Origin: Pogona vitticeps
Taxonomy: Eukaryota; Chordata; Lepidosauria; Squamata; Agamidae
Length of the DNA: 64,000 bases
Reading direction: 5' to 3'
NCBI RefSeq assembly: GCF_051106095.1
Contig: NC_135785.1
Span: 188,463,545 to 188,527,544 of the forward strand
In this document: piece after piece, positions 15,001 to 22,159 of the stretch
Layout: each line of letters starts with the position of its first letter
Position numbering within the stretch: the stretch's first letter is position 1
Position numbers and translations under genes: made by a program
Notes under the pieces: generated by a model
Databases searched by the model: none
What the model was told of the DNA's origin: nothing
The model's input: only the letters and a program-made list of their open reading frames with translations

Positions 15001-16356
15001 GTTAAGGATGCATCCCATGTCTCTTTCCCACTTCCTATGCCACCTGGGATTAGTGTGTGTACATCTGGCCTGAACACTTTTTCAACTCAGCCATGGAGAG
15101 CAATGTCTTACACACACAGGGCAGGGTATTCATCCCCACAAACAGATTAACCCTCAGCTAGCTACGGCCAGACATACAACTCAAACCCATGCCACAGCTG
15201 AGTGAACAGCCATAAGCACTGTTGCCTTGCTCAATAACAGCCTAGACCAGTGGTTCCCAACCTTGGGTAAACCAGGTGTTTTGGACTACAATTCTCTGAA
15301 ACCTTGGCCAGCACAGCTAGTGATAAAGGCTTCTGGGAACTGCAGTCCAAGAACACCTGGACTACCCAAGGCTGGGAACCACTGGTCTAGACACATGAAG
15401 TTGCACAACCTCTGGGTAAGCAGTTATATGGGTGGATAGCATTTCAACACACATACACACCATTCAATCACTGCAGTTTCTCCCTCCTTGAGTAATGGGA
15501 GGGAGGCTGAGGCTTGAGTCCTGGAGGTGCCCTATACAGCCACCCTCTCTTTTTCTTCCCACACCTCCCTCTACTCTCTTATCCTTTCACCAGTACCAGT
15601 TGTGCACCCGCACTTCAGCGACCCATTTGCTGCTTCTTGCAACGTCTGTGCCTTCATCTGTTCTTCGCAGGTACCATATCATTTTGGTGGGATTTGCATT
15701 TCCCGCACCTGCGTAAAGACTTAAGCCCCAGATGGTGTGGTGTGTAGTGCACTGTAACTGTTCAGAAAAACTGCACTAAAATGCACAGGCACTTAACAGG
15801 CACAGGGGAAGGCCGTCTGTGTGTCAAGGCAAAGACCCTGCAGGAGCCACCAGTGCCCGCCTCCACTATTAGTCTTCGTTAACCATTCATGCCCACAGTC
15901 CCCGTTCACACGGAGAGGAGGAAGCCCATAGATGCTAAGGGGGCTTTCTTTCTGAGTAAACATCCGGTGCTTTAGGGCTGCTTTTTTTCTCTTCCGGCTG
16001 GAACAAGCCCGGCCTCCTCCATGCCAGAGACGACAAAAGGGTGGCGAGTGCTTCCCTCCCAGAGAGAAAGGCCGGCCCCCACGCAACAGCTGGCGATCCT
16101 CGCTTTCCCCACGGCACGCGGGCAGGAAGGCTCCGGGACAAAAAGGGGAAGAGGGGACCGCCTTGTCATCCGGGGGATCAGCTGCTCTGCTCGCCTGTCG
16201 GTGCCCGACGTCCTCCCGCGCCACGCGGCTCCGTTCTTCGCCGCGCCGAGGGCGCTCTTTTCCTGCCCCGCCGGCTTAGGTGGCTGCCAAGGGCGGCCCG
16301 GGAAAAAGCCGGAGCCGCAGACCGGCCAGGGAAGTGTCTTACCTGCGGGACAACAT
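1..16356 (-). CDS. ACOT9: ACOT9, acyl-CoA thioesterase 9 (partial gene, 5' part)
   Basis: This is the gene-level entry for ten coding exons on the minus strand: 16343-16356 (tentative first exon), 9493-9538, 8190-8360, 8056-8093, 6685-6768, 5766-5869, 4444-4517, 3077-3144, 2551-2662 and 1079-1169. The nine confident exons have GT-AG borders and matching phases and give 788 nt (about 262 residues). They can be followed without a break against human ACOT9, from the REIVGASTNWR segment to the LEICHPQ segment. ACOT9 is a mitochondrial enzyme that hydrolyses acyl-CoA to free acid and CoA, and it carries two hotdog-fold domains. The window covers the N-terminal region, the first hotdog domain and the start of the second. 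The exons for the rest of the second domain lie beyond base 1. The exon or exons joining the first coding exon to 9538 were not recognised. SAT1 lies divergently upstream, as in human Xp22.11. Confidence 0.93.
578..842 (-). repeat. tRNA-derived SINE
   Basis: Read on the minus strand it starts like a tRNA gene (TGGCACAGTGGTTAAACTGC, then a degenerate GTTTGATCC B box) and ends in an A-box-unrelated tail with GAGAGTACTTTAAGCACTG. It is the same family as the plus-strand copy at 50295-50530. Confidence 0.75.
1079..1169 (-). CDS. ACOT9: ACOT9 exon, last one in window
   Basis: The 91-nt exon reads TMSFRSRVLPPNSVWMQ at its start and ends LEICHPQ, close to human ISFRSRVLPSNAVWME and LEICHPQ. The acceptor is at 1170-1171 and the donor at 1077-1078. 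It completes an AG-phase codon and ends in phase 0. It leads into the second hotdog domain, and the next exon (human ERNIFNRIFGG) lies outside the window. Confidence 0.93.
1259..1368. mobile_element. Short palindromic hAT-like MITE, degraded
   Basis: It starts CAGTGGTTCCCAAGCTTG and shares ACAATTCCCAGAAATCCTGG and CCAGCACAGCTAGTGGTGAA with the better copy at 15248-15384. The right end has decayed. Confidence 0.7.
1547..1562. repeat. Poly-G tract
   Basis: An uninterrupted run of G in an ACOT9 intron; the length may be affected by sequencing. Confidence 0.8.
1749..2065. mobile_element. hAT-type MITE with 8-bp target duplication
   Basis: The left end CAGGGGTCCCCAACCCC and right end GGTTAGGGACCGCTG are imperfect inverted repeats. 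CTGTACAG occurs exactly on both sides (1741-1748 and 2066-2073), the 8-bp duplication typical of hAT. It lies in the ACOT9 intron between 1169 and 2551. Long frames here are by-products of its GC-rich body. Confidence 0.88.
2551..2662 (-). CDS. ACOT9: ACOT9 exon
   Basis: The 112-nt exon reads NKIRRIDSSKASLLKMAP and then AEERNIVHNLFLNTLDT, matching human LNKGRRIAFSSTSLLKMAPSAEER. A polypyrimidine-type acceptor precedes it and GTAAG follows. It links the two hotdog domains. Confidence 0.93.
3077..3144 (-). CDS. ACOT9: ACOT9 exon
   Basis: The 68-nt exon reads PAFVNPLILETPEEEKIFK and matches human PAFVNPLIPESPEEEELFR. It is bounded by an AG acceptor (3145-3146) and a GTAAGT donor, and its phase agrees with both neighbouring exons. 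Confidence 0.94.
4444..4517 (-). CDS. ACOT9: ACOT9 exon
   Basis: The 74-nt exon contains APVLDATFVMVARDPENK, nearly identical to human CPVLDATFVMVARDSENK, a strand of the first hotdog domain. The splice sites are canonical. Confidence 0.95.
5766..5869 (-). CDS. ACOT9: ACOT9 exon
   Basis: The 104-nt exon contains DIKFTGNVSWVGKTSMEVK, matching human DIKFSGHVSWVGKTSMEVK, a core part of the first hotdog domain. It ends in phase 0 at a GTCAG donor. Confidence 0.95.
6685..6768 (-). CDS. ACOT9: ACOT9 exon
   Basis: The 84-nt exon reads LICYTHTKHDATQRSPL and then SIVTALVDKI, matching human VLICYMHNKIHSAKMSPLSIVTALVDKI. The central histidine-rich loop differs, as it also does between human and mouse. 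Confidence 0.95.
7578..7640. repeat. Compound (GC)n/(GTGC)n/(GT)n microsatellite
   Basis: About 60 bases of almost pure alternating purine-pyrimidine lie in the ACOT9 intron between 6768 and 8056. This is a classic Z-DNA-prone sequence. It explains the histidine/threonine- and arginine/alanine-repeat frames on the minus strand. Confidence 0.9.
8056..8093 (-). CDS. ACOT9: ACOT9 short exon
   Basis: The 38-nt exon encodes FGRILEDLDSLG, identical to human. The acceptor TTTATAG and donor GTAAGT are both clear. Confidence 0.96.
8190..8360 (-). CDS. ACOT9: ACOT9 exon
   Basis: The 171-nt exon encodes DHVQAMNERKALHTLLAK followed by a segment ending DSYIEVILPLGSQPE and EKYLNVHNTVR. It matches human DHVKAMEERKLLHSFLAK and EKYLTVQNTVR. 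The open frame runs a few codons into the upstream intron, so the acceptor at 8361-8366 (ccacag on the minus strand) sets the border. Confidence 0.96.
9493..9538 (-). CDS. ACOT9: ACOT9 exon
   Basis: The 46-nt exon encodes VRNRLREIVGASTNWR across its two split end codons, against human VRDKLREIVGASTNWR. The acceptor is TGTTTCAG and the donor GTATGG. Confidence 0.95.
11800..11885 (-). repeat. Truncated tRNA-SINE tail
   Basis: It repeats the CTTATATACTGCC and GTGCTTAAAGC motifs of the SINE tail at 578-842, with an internal duplication of the AGTGCTTAAAGC unit. The tRNA-like head is absent. Confidence 0.5.
12765..12965 (-). repeat. tRNA-derived SINE (second family)
   Basis: The plus strand reads TTATGTGCCATCAAGTCG at the tail, and then GATTTGAGCCGAGGCCTCC and CCTAGTCCATCATTCTGCC, the complement of a tRNA-like head. 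The same family appears in direct orientation at 58640-58835. Confidence 0.75.
14090..14765 (+). other. Purine-rich relic of unknown origin
   Basis: An A/G-rich segment is followed by a moderately open stretch ending TTCAATAAAG. I do not recognise a product. It resembles in style, not clearly in sequence, the purine-rich block at 44650-45350. It may be an old retroelement piece. Confidence 0.3.
15248..15384. mobile_element. Palindromic hAT-like MITE, well preserved
   Basis: It begins CAGTGGTTCCCAACCTTGGG and ends CCCAAGGCTGGGAACCACTG, so the ends are inverted repeats. Flanks GCCTAGAC (15240-15247) and GTCTAGAC (15385-15392) are an 8-bp duplication with one change. At 137 bp it is nearly a full palindrome. 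Confidence 0.88.
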
Positions 16357-16650
16357 CTTTGCTGTCCCTTCGCCGAAGCGGCAAAGCGTCCGAAGCAGCT
16401 CTCCGCCGCGGTCCCAACCCTCGGGGCTGGTGGGGCGCTGCTTGCTTGCTTGCCTACCTCCCAGCCAGGCGCCACGCCTGCGACAGGAACTCGGCCCTCC
16501 GGGCCAGGCCCGCCAAATTCTTCCAAACTGCCGGGTTTTTTCTTTTACCAATGACGCAGAGCTCCCCCCCCCTTCCGCAAAGTAGTTGCTCCCAGTGTTT
16601 ATTTCTGCGCCAAGAGCTTGGGCTCCTCCATTTGTTATTGAGGGAGGGTG
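16000..16650. promoter_or_regulatory. CpG island and promoter of ACOT9
   Basis: The stretch is GC-rich with many CpG dinucleotides, unlike the AT-rich surroundings. A CCAAT motif at 16548-16552 is followed by TGACGCAG, a CRE-like sequence. No TATA box is obvious on the minus strand, as usual for a housekeeping CpG promoter. Confidence 0.7.
16343..16356 (-). CDS. ACOT9: ACOT9 tentative first coding exon
   Basis: Within the CpG island, a minus-strand ATG at 16356-16354 reads MLSR plus two bases and then a GTAAGA donor. The position, at the gene's CpG-rich 5' end and pointing away from SAT1, fits a first exon that starts a mitochondrial presequence. The human presequence start (MRRAALRL) is different and longer, so the start is inferred from context, not similarity. 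Confidence 0.5.
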
Positions 16651-17304
16651 GAGTTGACTTCGTCCCCGAATAAAAGATGATTTAGTGCTTTTACGAATTC
16701 GAGCGGGAGGGGATAAAAATACTTTCATTTATGAGTATCGGTTGGGCCGTTGTTCTGTGCGATGCTATGCTAGCGTTCCCCTTTTATAAGTGATTGAGAA
16801 GCCTATGCAATGTGGTGCTTTGGACCACATCTTAAAACACGTATCGTGCACGTGTCATGGACAACGACTTCTTAAAACAGGTACATTATGATGTTTGTCT
16901 AACCAGAAGCAATTCCCACAGAATTCAGTGAGTCCCATTCTAAGACAAGTGGGTAAGGGATTACATTCTCTCAAGTGACTCGTCCTTCCGTCAGTCATTC
17001 CTTTCCATTTGCGTCTTTCATGTGACCACTCACGTCCTTCACAAAGCTTCCCTTCTGTGAATAAAAGACGTCAAGCAAGAGGCCTTTTTTGTTTTCCTTC
17101 AGTGCTTCCTGGGTCCCTCGGAAATTTGCTCCTAGGTACTGAGAGACCTTCAGCAATTGTTCGGGATGTTAGACTTGGAGAGCTTTAGATGGAAAGGCAG
17201 CTCTGTGAGCCTTAGCTATATGTATGGTAAAATAAGCAAGCGAACAAAATGATTGCATCCAAATAGTCTACCCACATAATATTACTCTTTAAATCTGATT
17301 TCAT

Positions 17305-17470
17305 ACTTGTAGTCTTCGAAGTGGTAGCTGTGTTAGTCTGCAAGCATATCAACAAGTAGCAAAAGAAATGGAAGGCCAAAAAAAGAAAAAGACAAATGTG
17401 GCACCATAAAAACTAACTTGCTATATTTTAATATGAGCTTTCATGGAACAAGTCCACTTCTTCAGGCATA
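17305..17470. repeat. Interspersed repeat (GTGGCACC... AGCTTTCATGGA family)
   Basis: Contains TAGCTGTGTTAGTCTG, GTGGCACCATAAAAACTAAC and GAGCTTTCATGGAACAAGTCC, a pattern common in reptile genomes. Shorter relatives lie near 27466-27525, 37690-37800, 50655-50715 and 50780-50865. The class is uncertain; it may be a Penelope-type tail. Confidence 0.6.
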
Positions 17471-19229
17471 CTTCAGCACCTTTATTCTTTTTAGTTTGGG
17501 TTTTTTTTCCTGATAGATAAGATTTCACAATGTATCTCTACATCCTTAGTTCTTTAAGCAATTGTGAAGTGCTTTTTTAATGGCTTCAAGGGTGTAAATT
17601 TTTTTTTTAAGCAACAAATTTTCTTGGAACTGCAGCTAATCCCTTGTGCATGCATATGTGCCAGGGAGGGACAGGATGAATAGGAGGTAGGAGTTGTGCT
17701 CCAAGTCAAAACCTGCTTAGACCATGAAGCCTGAGATAAAGAAGCCTGCTCCTTTCTTTGCGGTTGAATATTTATAGATAAAAGCCTGCCTCACTTGATA
17801 CTGCAAACAATTGTTACTGAAATATCTTCACAAGCCACCTTTTTTACTACATAAGCCACTTAGAGAGTTGACGGTAGTGAAAATGGTATATTGATATTTT
17901 AAAAGAAATAAATCATTTCAGCCAGCTTTGTCCCCAAAGATCAAATTATCATATGGTTAGTTGAGTTAAATTTGCCTCAGTTTACTTCAACTGACATAAC
18001 ATAGTCTCATTATATTCAGTTATAGTCTGGTGTTGAGAAAGAAGAAAAATGTTTCTCTTTTACTTACAAAATCTTCCTATCAGAATGCAAACTAAAACAT
18101 ATTCACTGGTTACATAGTACAATAGCTTAACTGGCTAGCTTAATTGTTGGCTTCACTAACTGGCTGGTTGCATAAACACTCAGAGCACTGACCACTGTCA
18201 TTACAAAGCTGACTCAGAACCTTGATATTGCTAAACTGACACAGCATCCTGATTGAGATTTTTAAAAGGGAGGAAAAGGAATCAGATGTAGAGAGGGAAA
18301 CAATGGCTACTCTTAAGTGATTGATTCAACCAAAGTCCCTCTCATCCAAACTTCTTAAAGGTGTAATATGTAGGTTGCTATTCCAAAAGCTACCTGGCCC
18401 AGCTCTTTTCATTGAGCACTAAATGCTTGAAAAGAAAGCCACCACAGTTCTCTGTGTTGTAAAAAGGCAGCAAACAGTAATGTAATTTAGTATGAGTGTA
18501 ATGATACCACCAAAGAATGATGTTTGTGAGATCTTTATTCTTAATGCCAAAAGTAACTTGACTACCGTTGAATATTACGCTATACAACTGGCTAGGTTTG
18601 AAGGCAGGGCAGCATTTTCTGCTCTGCCTCAGCAAAACACATCTTGGGCCAGCCCTGCGTGGACATATCAGCCCTCTTCCTAATAGCTAAGGCAGACAAA
18701 TATGCTTAGCATATCCTCACCCTGCCTTGCCACTTTCTTTTCTCTGGAGATCAGATATGAGATATGATAAACAGAAGCTTATCTGAGAGTGAATTTTTCC
18801 CTTCTCTGTTTTTTAAGGATATATATAATGAAACAAGAAATAGTTTCTGCTGCTTGCATAAGTTTTCAAATATGATTCACCACTTTGCTATGGATTATAT
18901 TTTTGAAGATGGGGGTGGGCCTGCATATGAAATCATCCATGACTGTAGCCCGCCTGTGGAAAGAGGATTAAACATTTTTGTCAATTAATCCTTGAGTGGC
19001 CTAATTTAACCCTAAGAAATCAACATTCTCTATGAAACTATTTGGTTTGTAAGAAACAACTAAGAGTCCTGTGGCATCTATGTCTGTGTTAACTGCTTAG
19101 CAATTGGCAGGATGTTTGTGTTATCAGCAAAAGTTTTGTGAATAGCCAGTGACAACCACATAATCATCCTTTCCTTATTTAATTTCTTTCCTGACTTCAC
19201 CATTTAGTCCCACCCCCAACCGTCTATAC

Positions 19230-19646
19230 CAGTGATGGCGAACCTATGGTATGTGTGCCACAGCTGGCACGCAGAGCCCTCTCTGTGGGCACACGAGCCA
19301 TGCCCATGCCCATGTCGGCCCAGTGCAGGGAGTGGCACGGCTTGCTGCCAGGGCTCAGCTCAAGCTCACACGAGGCGATCAGGCGAGGGCAGAAGGAGCA
19401 TAAGGAGCATGAGGAAGCAGAGGTGAAGGAGGAGCCGTGCTCGGCTGCCCCTCATGGGTACTCATTAACTGCGGCTCCGGCACCTCTGGAGAGCAAGCAT
19501 ACGGGGGCAGAGGGCATGGCAGGAAGCCCAGACAATGGTCCTGGAGGAGGGAAAAGGAGCCCCCTGGCTGCCCTCTGAAGGACATGCCAGCCCCAGGGGT
19601 GCCTGCTGATTTCGGCACTCAGGCTCAAAAAGGTTCACCATCGCTG
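19230..19646. mobile_element. hAT-type MITE
   Basis: The left end CAGTGATGGCGAACCTATGG and right end AAAAGGTTCACCATCGCTG are inverted repeats. Flanks GTCTATAC (19222-19229) and ATCTATAC (19647-19654) form an 8-bp duplication with one difference. The body is GC-rich and produces overlapping frames with no protein match. Confidence 0.88.
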
Positions 19647-19654
19647 ATCTATAC

Positions 19655-20070
19655 TGTAAATATGTGTTTTCATGTCAGAACCAACTAATAGCAACTCTAA
19701 TGGGTTTTTCAAGGAAAGTGAGATATTTAAGAAGTTTTACCACTTTCCCTGCCAACCTAGCAGTTCAAAAGCATGTAAAAATGCAAGTAGATAAATAGGT
19801 ACCACCTCGGTGGGAAGGTAACGGCATTCCGTGTCTAGTTGCGCTGGCCACGTGACCACGGAAACTGTCTTCAGACAAATGCTGGCTCTATGGCTTGGAT
19901 ACAGGGATGAGCACCACGCCCTAGAGTCAGACACGACTGGACTAAATGTCAAGGGGAACCTTTATCTTACCTTTATCAGTTTCACACCCCCAGTGAGCTT
20001 CCACGGCAGAGTGGGAATTCAAACTAAGGCTTCCCGAGTCCTAGTCTGTCACTCTATATATTATGCTACA
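19655..20070 (-). repeat. SINE (second family) split by a Sauria-type SINE
   Basis: Tail motifs (CATGTCAGAACCAACTAAT, CTCTAATGGGTTTTTCAAGG) and head motifs (GGGAATTCAAACTAAGGCTTC, CCTAGTCTGTCACTC) of the 12765-12965 family lie on either side of the insertion at 19748-19972. Confidence 0.75.
19748..19972 (+). repeat. Sauria-type SINE, 5' truncated
   Basis: It shares CCAACCTAGCAG, AATGCAAGTAGATAAATAGG, GGTAACGGCATTCCGTGTC and AGAGTCAGACACGACTGGAC with the longer copy at 58850-59185, and ends in the GGGGAACCTTTA tail. Sauria SINEs use a BovB-like LINE tail and mark squamate genomes. Confidence 0.85.
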
Positions 20071-20099
20071 CCCAGTATCCCACACTGAAAATATACCCT

Positions 20100-21700
20100 A
20101 CTCGTTGCCAAGGCAGAAAACTATGTTTAATATCACCCTATCCCCCGCCAGCCATTTTCTTTTCTCAAGTGTTGAGTTCAGATGCAAGATGTGACAAACA
20201 GAAGCTAACATTTCAGGTAATACTTCACACATCTGGTTACGTGGACTGTATAAACATTCCATTATGCCTCAGTCTGACTTTTCAGCCCACCAGGCTCCAT
20301 CACAGAACTTGAGTTTAACTTCAGATCCTGCAGCTCAGTGTTCTAGCCAGGACAATTTCTGGACTTTTTACCCCACATGCCAGCTTCAGCCAGCCAGGTT
20401 AATAGTCCTGAGGACTAAAGAGTTCTAGAGTTATTTTTTTCCCCTTTGTTGCCACCATAACACTTCCTTGTTTTTTGTTTTGACTTCCTGTCACAATGCT
20501 ACTGTTACTAAAAAAAGGCAAACAGAGGAGAAACAGATGAAATGGTAGATTACAAATAGAATATGGTAAAATATTAAGGGCATTCTTTAGAACTGCCATG
20601 TTTGCACAATAAATATGCAAACAAAGCATCCTTGTTTTTACCTCCTAGTGACTAAATTGTTAAAAACTGCCATGTTTACACGACCAACAGGCAAATAAAT
20701 GTATGTATGTGTTTACCTTCCAATGATGAATTACCAAACCAAAGCAACCTTATCTGCAACGTGGAAACAGTGCTGAAGGATAGTCAGACATCTGTTAGTT
20801 CACAAGATAGTTCTGCTTCTGTGAAGCTCCTAGCTCATATGTTTTTGACCTTAAATGAAATTTCTTTAATCTTTGTCCACTAGGATAATTGAAAGCTCTG
20901 GCATATTTTGTGAACACAGGAGATGTCCAGGGCTAGCAACAGTATTAGGGTTAGACTTTGTGTATGGGTTTATACATCTTGCTTTTCCTGAACTGACTGT
21001 AGATTGCAGTGCTCTCAGAACATCATAGCTACCAAAAACCCAGCATAGGATATTGTACATAAGATTGGTTTTAATGAGGTGGGAACGTTTGAGTGTGTCG
21101 GAGCAGTACCATCAGAGGCTAGAGTCTCTGTTGAAAGTCTAGACTCCTGCCAAGGTCACCCTTGGAATGGTCAAAGCTGAGATGCCAGACCTTTCAGAGA
21201 CAGCAAGAGTAACACTCAAACTCACTCTTGTTAGCTCAGAAGGCTGTGATGGTAGATCATTTCTGAATATGCCTACCTCAACTACCCTATGCGGAGTCAA
21301 AATAAGAGATGTAGTGGACTTTCAAGTTGGATAGGACTTAAAAGTTGGATGGCACTCAGGCAACCAATAGGGAACAGCAAAGATTGGGTACAAATAGCAC
21401 TGTCACTAATGAAGCAACTGGAATTAAGGCAAAAGGGTGTTTAGTTTCCAATGTACACAAAGACCAAATCCAAGATAGTTTAAAAAAATGTTAGAGGAGG
21501 ATTAAGTGGCTCAAGCACTGAAAGATATTGTTTATTCTTGTGGCAACTTATGGCAACTCTATGAATGATTAACCTGTAAAAAGACTTATAACTGAAGAAA
21601 TCTGCATCTTCCGTTACCGGGTCAATTCACGTTCAACCCTCTTTTTTCCCTCTACCTTCAACTTGTTTTTTCCCCCATCAGGAGGCGATCTCTGCACAGG
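20100..21700. other. Intergenic DNA upstream of SAT1, nothing recognised
   Basis: The stretch is AT-rich with scattered short frames. I saw no exon, RNA gene or clear element. Distal SAT1 control sites could lie here, but nothing in the sequence marks them. Confidence 0.6.
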
Positions 21701-21732
21701 CGAGGCTTGCCTTTCGGTTCACTCCTTAATAG

Positions 21733-21900
21733 TGAGTCAGACGTTCCGCAGGCCGTCATTTCCTAGAAATATGAGATAACGAGAGGAGGGGGTTGAATGG
21801 GCGGGGTAACGGGGCGATCGGGATCTTATAATTGGCTGGACGGTCGGAGGAGGCGGGGCTGCGACGGCCTATATATAGGGCTGCTGTCCAACTCAACCGG
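21733..21900 (+). promoter_or_regulatory. SAT1: SAT1 core promoter
   Basis: Ordered elements are visible: an AP-1-type TGAGTCA at 21733-21739, a GC box GGGCGGGG at 21799-21806, a reverse CCAAT (ATTGG) at 21831-21835, a second GC box at 21851-21859 and a TATA box TATATATA at 21870-21877. Transcription should start about 30 bases later, near 21900. SAT1 is strongly inducible, and a TATA-plus-Sp1 promoter fits that. The TGAGTCA site could serve AP-1 or Nrf2-type factors; this is inferred. A CpG island runs on to about 22260. Confidence 0.8.
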
Positions 21901-21961
21901 ACAGACGACGCGGGGAACTCTTTGGTGTCGCTTTGTTTCAGCTCGTGGCTTTCGTTGCGGG

Positions 21962-21976
21962 ATGCTGGCTGCCTGA
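21962..21976 (+). promoter_or_regulatory. SAT1 upstream mini-ORF (MLAA stop)
   Basis: The predicted 5' leader contains an ATG followed by CTG GCT GCC TGA, a four-codon upstream reading frame. Its start has a G at -3 but a C at +4, so initiation would be moderate. It ends well before the main start and would allow reinitiation. Confidence 0.45.
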
Positions 21977-22013
21977 CTACGCCTGTGCCGCCAGCGCTGC
22001 GCCCGGGACGCGA

Positions 22014-22157
22014 ATGAAGAAACTGCTTCTCCTGCTCTTCAACTATCGGGGACTCACGCGAGGCGGGGGACGCAAAGGGAAGCGCCGTCGAAAATGGCCT
22101 CTTTCCAGATCCGCGCCGCGCGGTCCGAGGACTGCGCCGACCTGCTGCGCCTTATAA
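22014..22157 (+). promoter_or_regulatory. SAT1 overlapping upstream ORF
   Basis: A second leader ATG at 22014 opens a 47-codon frame (start MKKLLLLLF, then a basic stretch) that passes the SAT1 start in another frame and stops at 22155-22157, two bases before the exon 1 donor. Its start context is weak (C at -3, A at +4), while the SAT1 ATG has A at -3 and G at +4, so leaky scanning is expected. It may be chance. Confidence 0.4.
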
Positions 22158-22159
22158 AG
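22094..22159 (+). CDS. SAT1: SAT1 exon 1 (coding part)
   Basis: This encodes residues 1-22, ending DLLRLIK, before a GTATTC donor. It lies within the CpG island. Confidence 0.97.

Larger units (their letters stand above)
9539..16342 (-). other. ACOT9 5' introns; second coding exon not found
   Basis: This 6.8-kb stretch must hold at least one more coding exon, because the tentative first exon ends after two bases of a codon and the exon at 9538 starts after one. I looked for reverse-strand donors after a sequence like human GIFHIHE and saw none that convinced me. It contains a tRNA-SINE relic near 11.8 kb, a SINE at 12.77-12.96 kb, a purine-rich stretch at 14.1-14.76 kb and a palindromic hAT MITE at 15.25 kb. 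A 19-bp unit is duplicated near 9681-9722. Confidence 0.6.

Noticed and set aside
16000-16730. Several 100-210-residue frames on both strands
   Set aside because: They arise from CpG-island composition (few stops in GC-rich DNA). Only the short ACOT9 first exon is tentatively kept.
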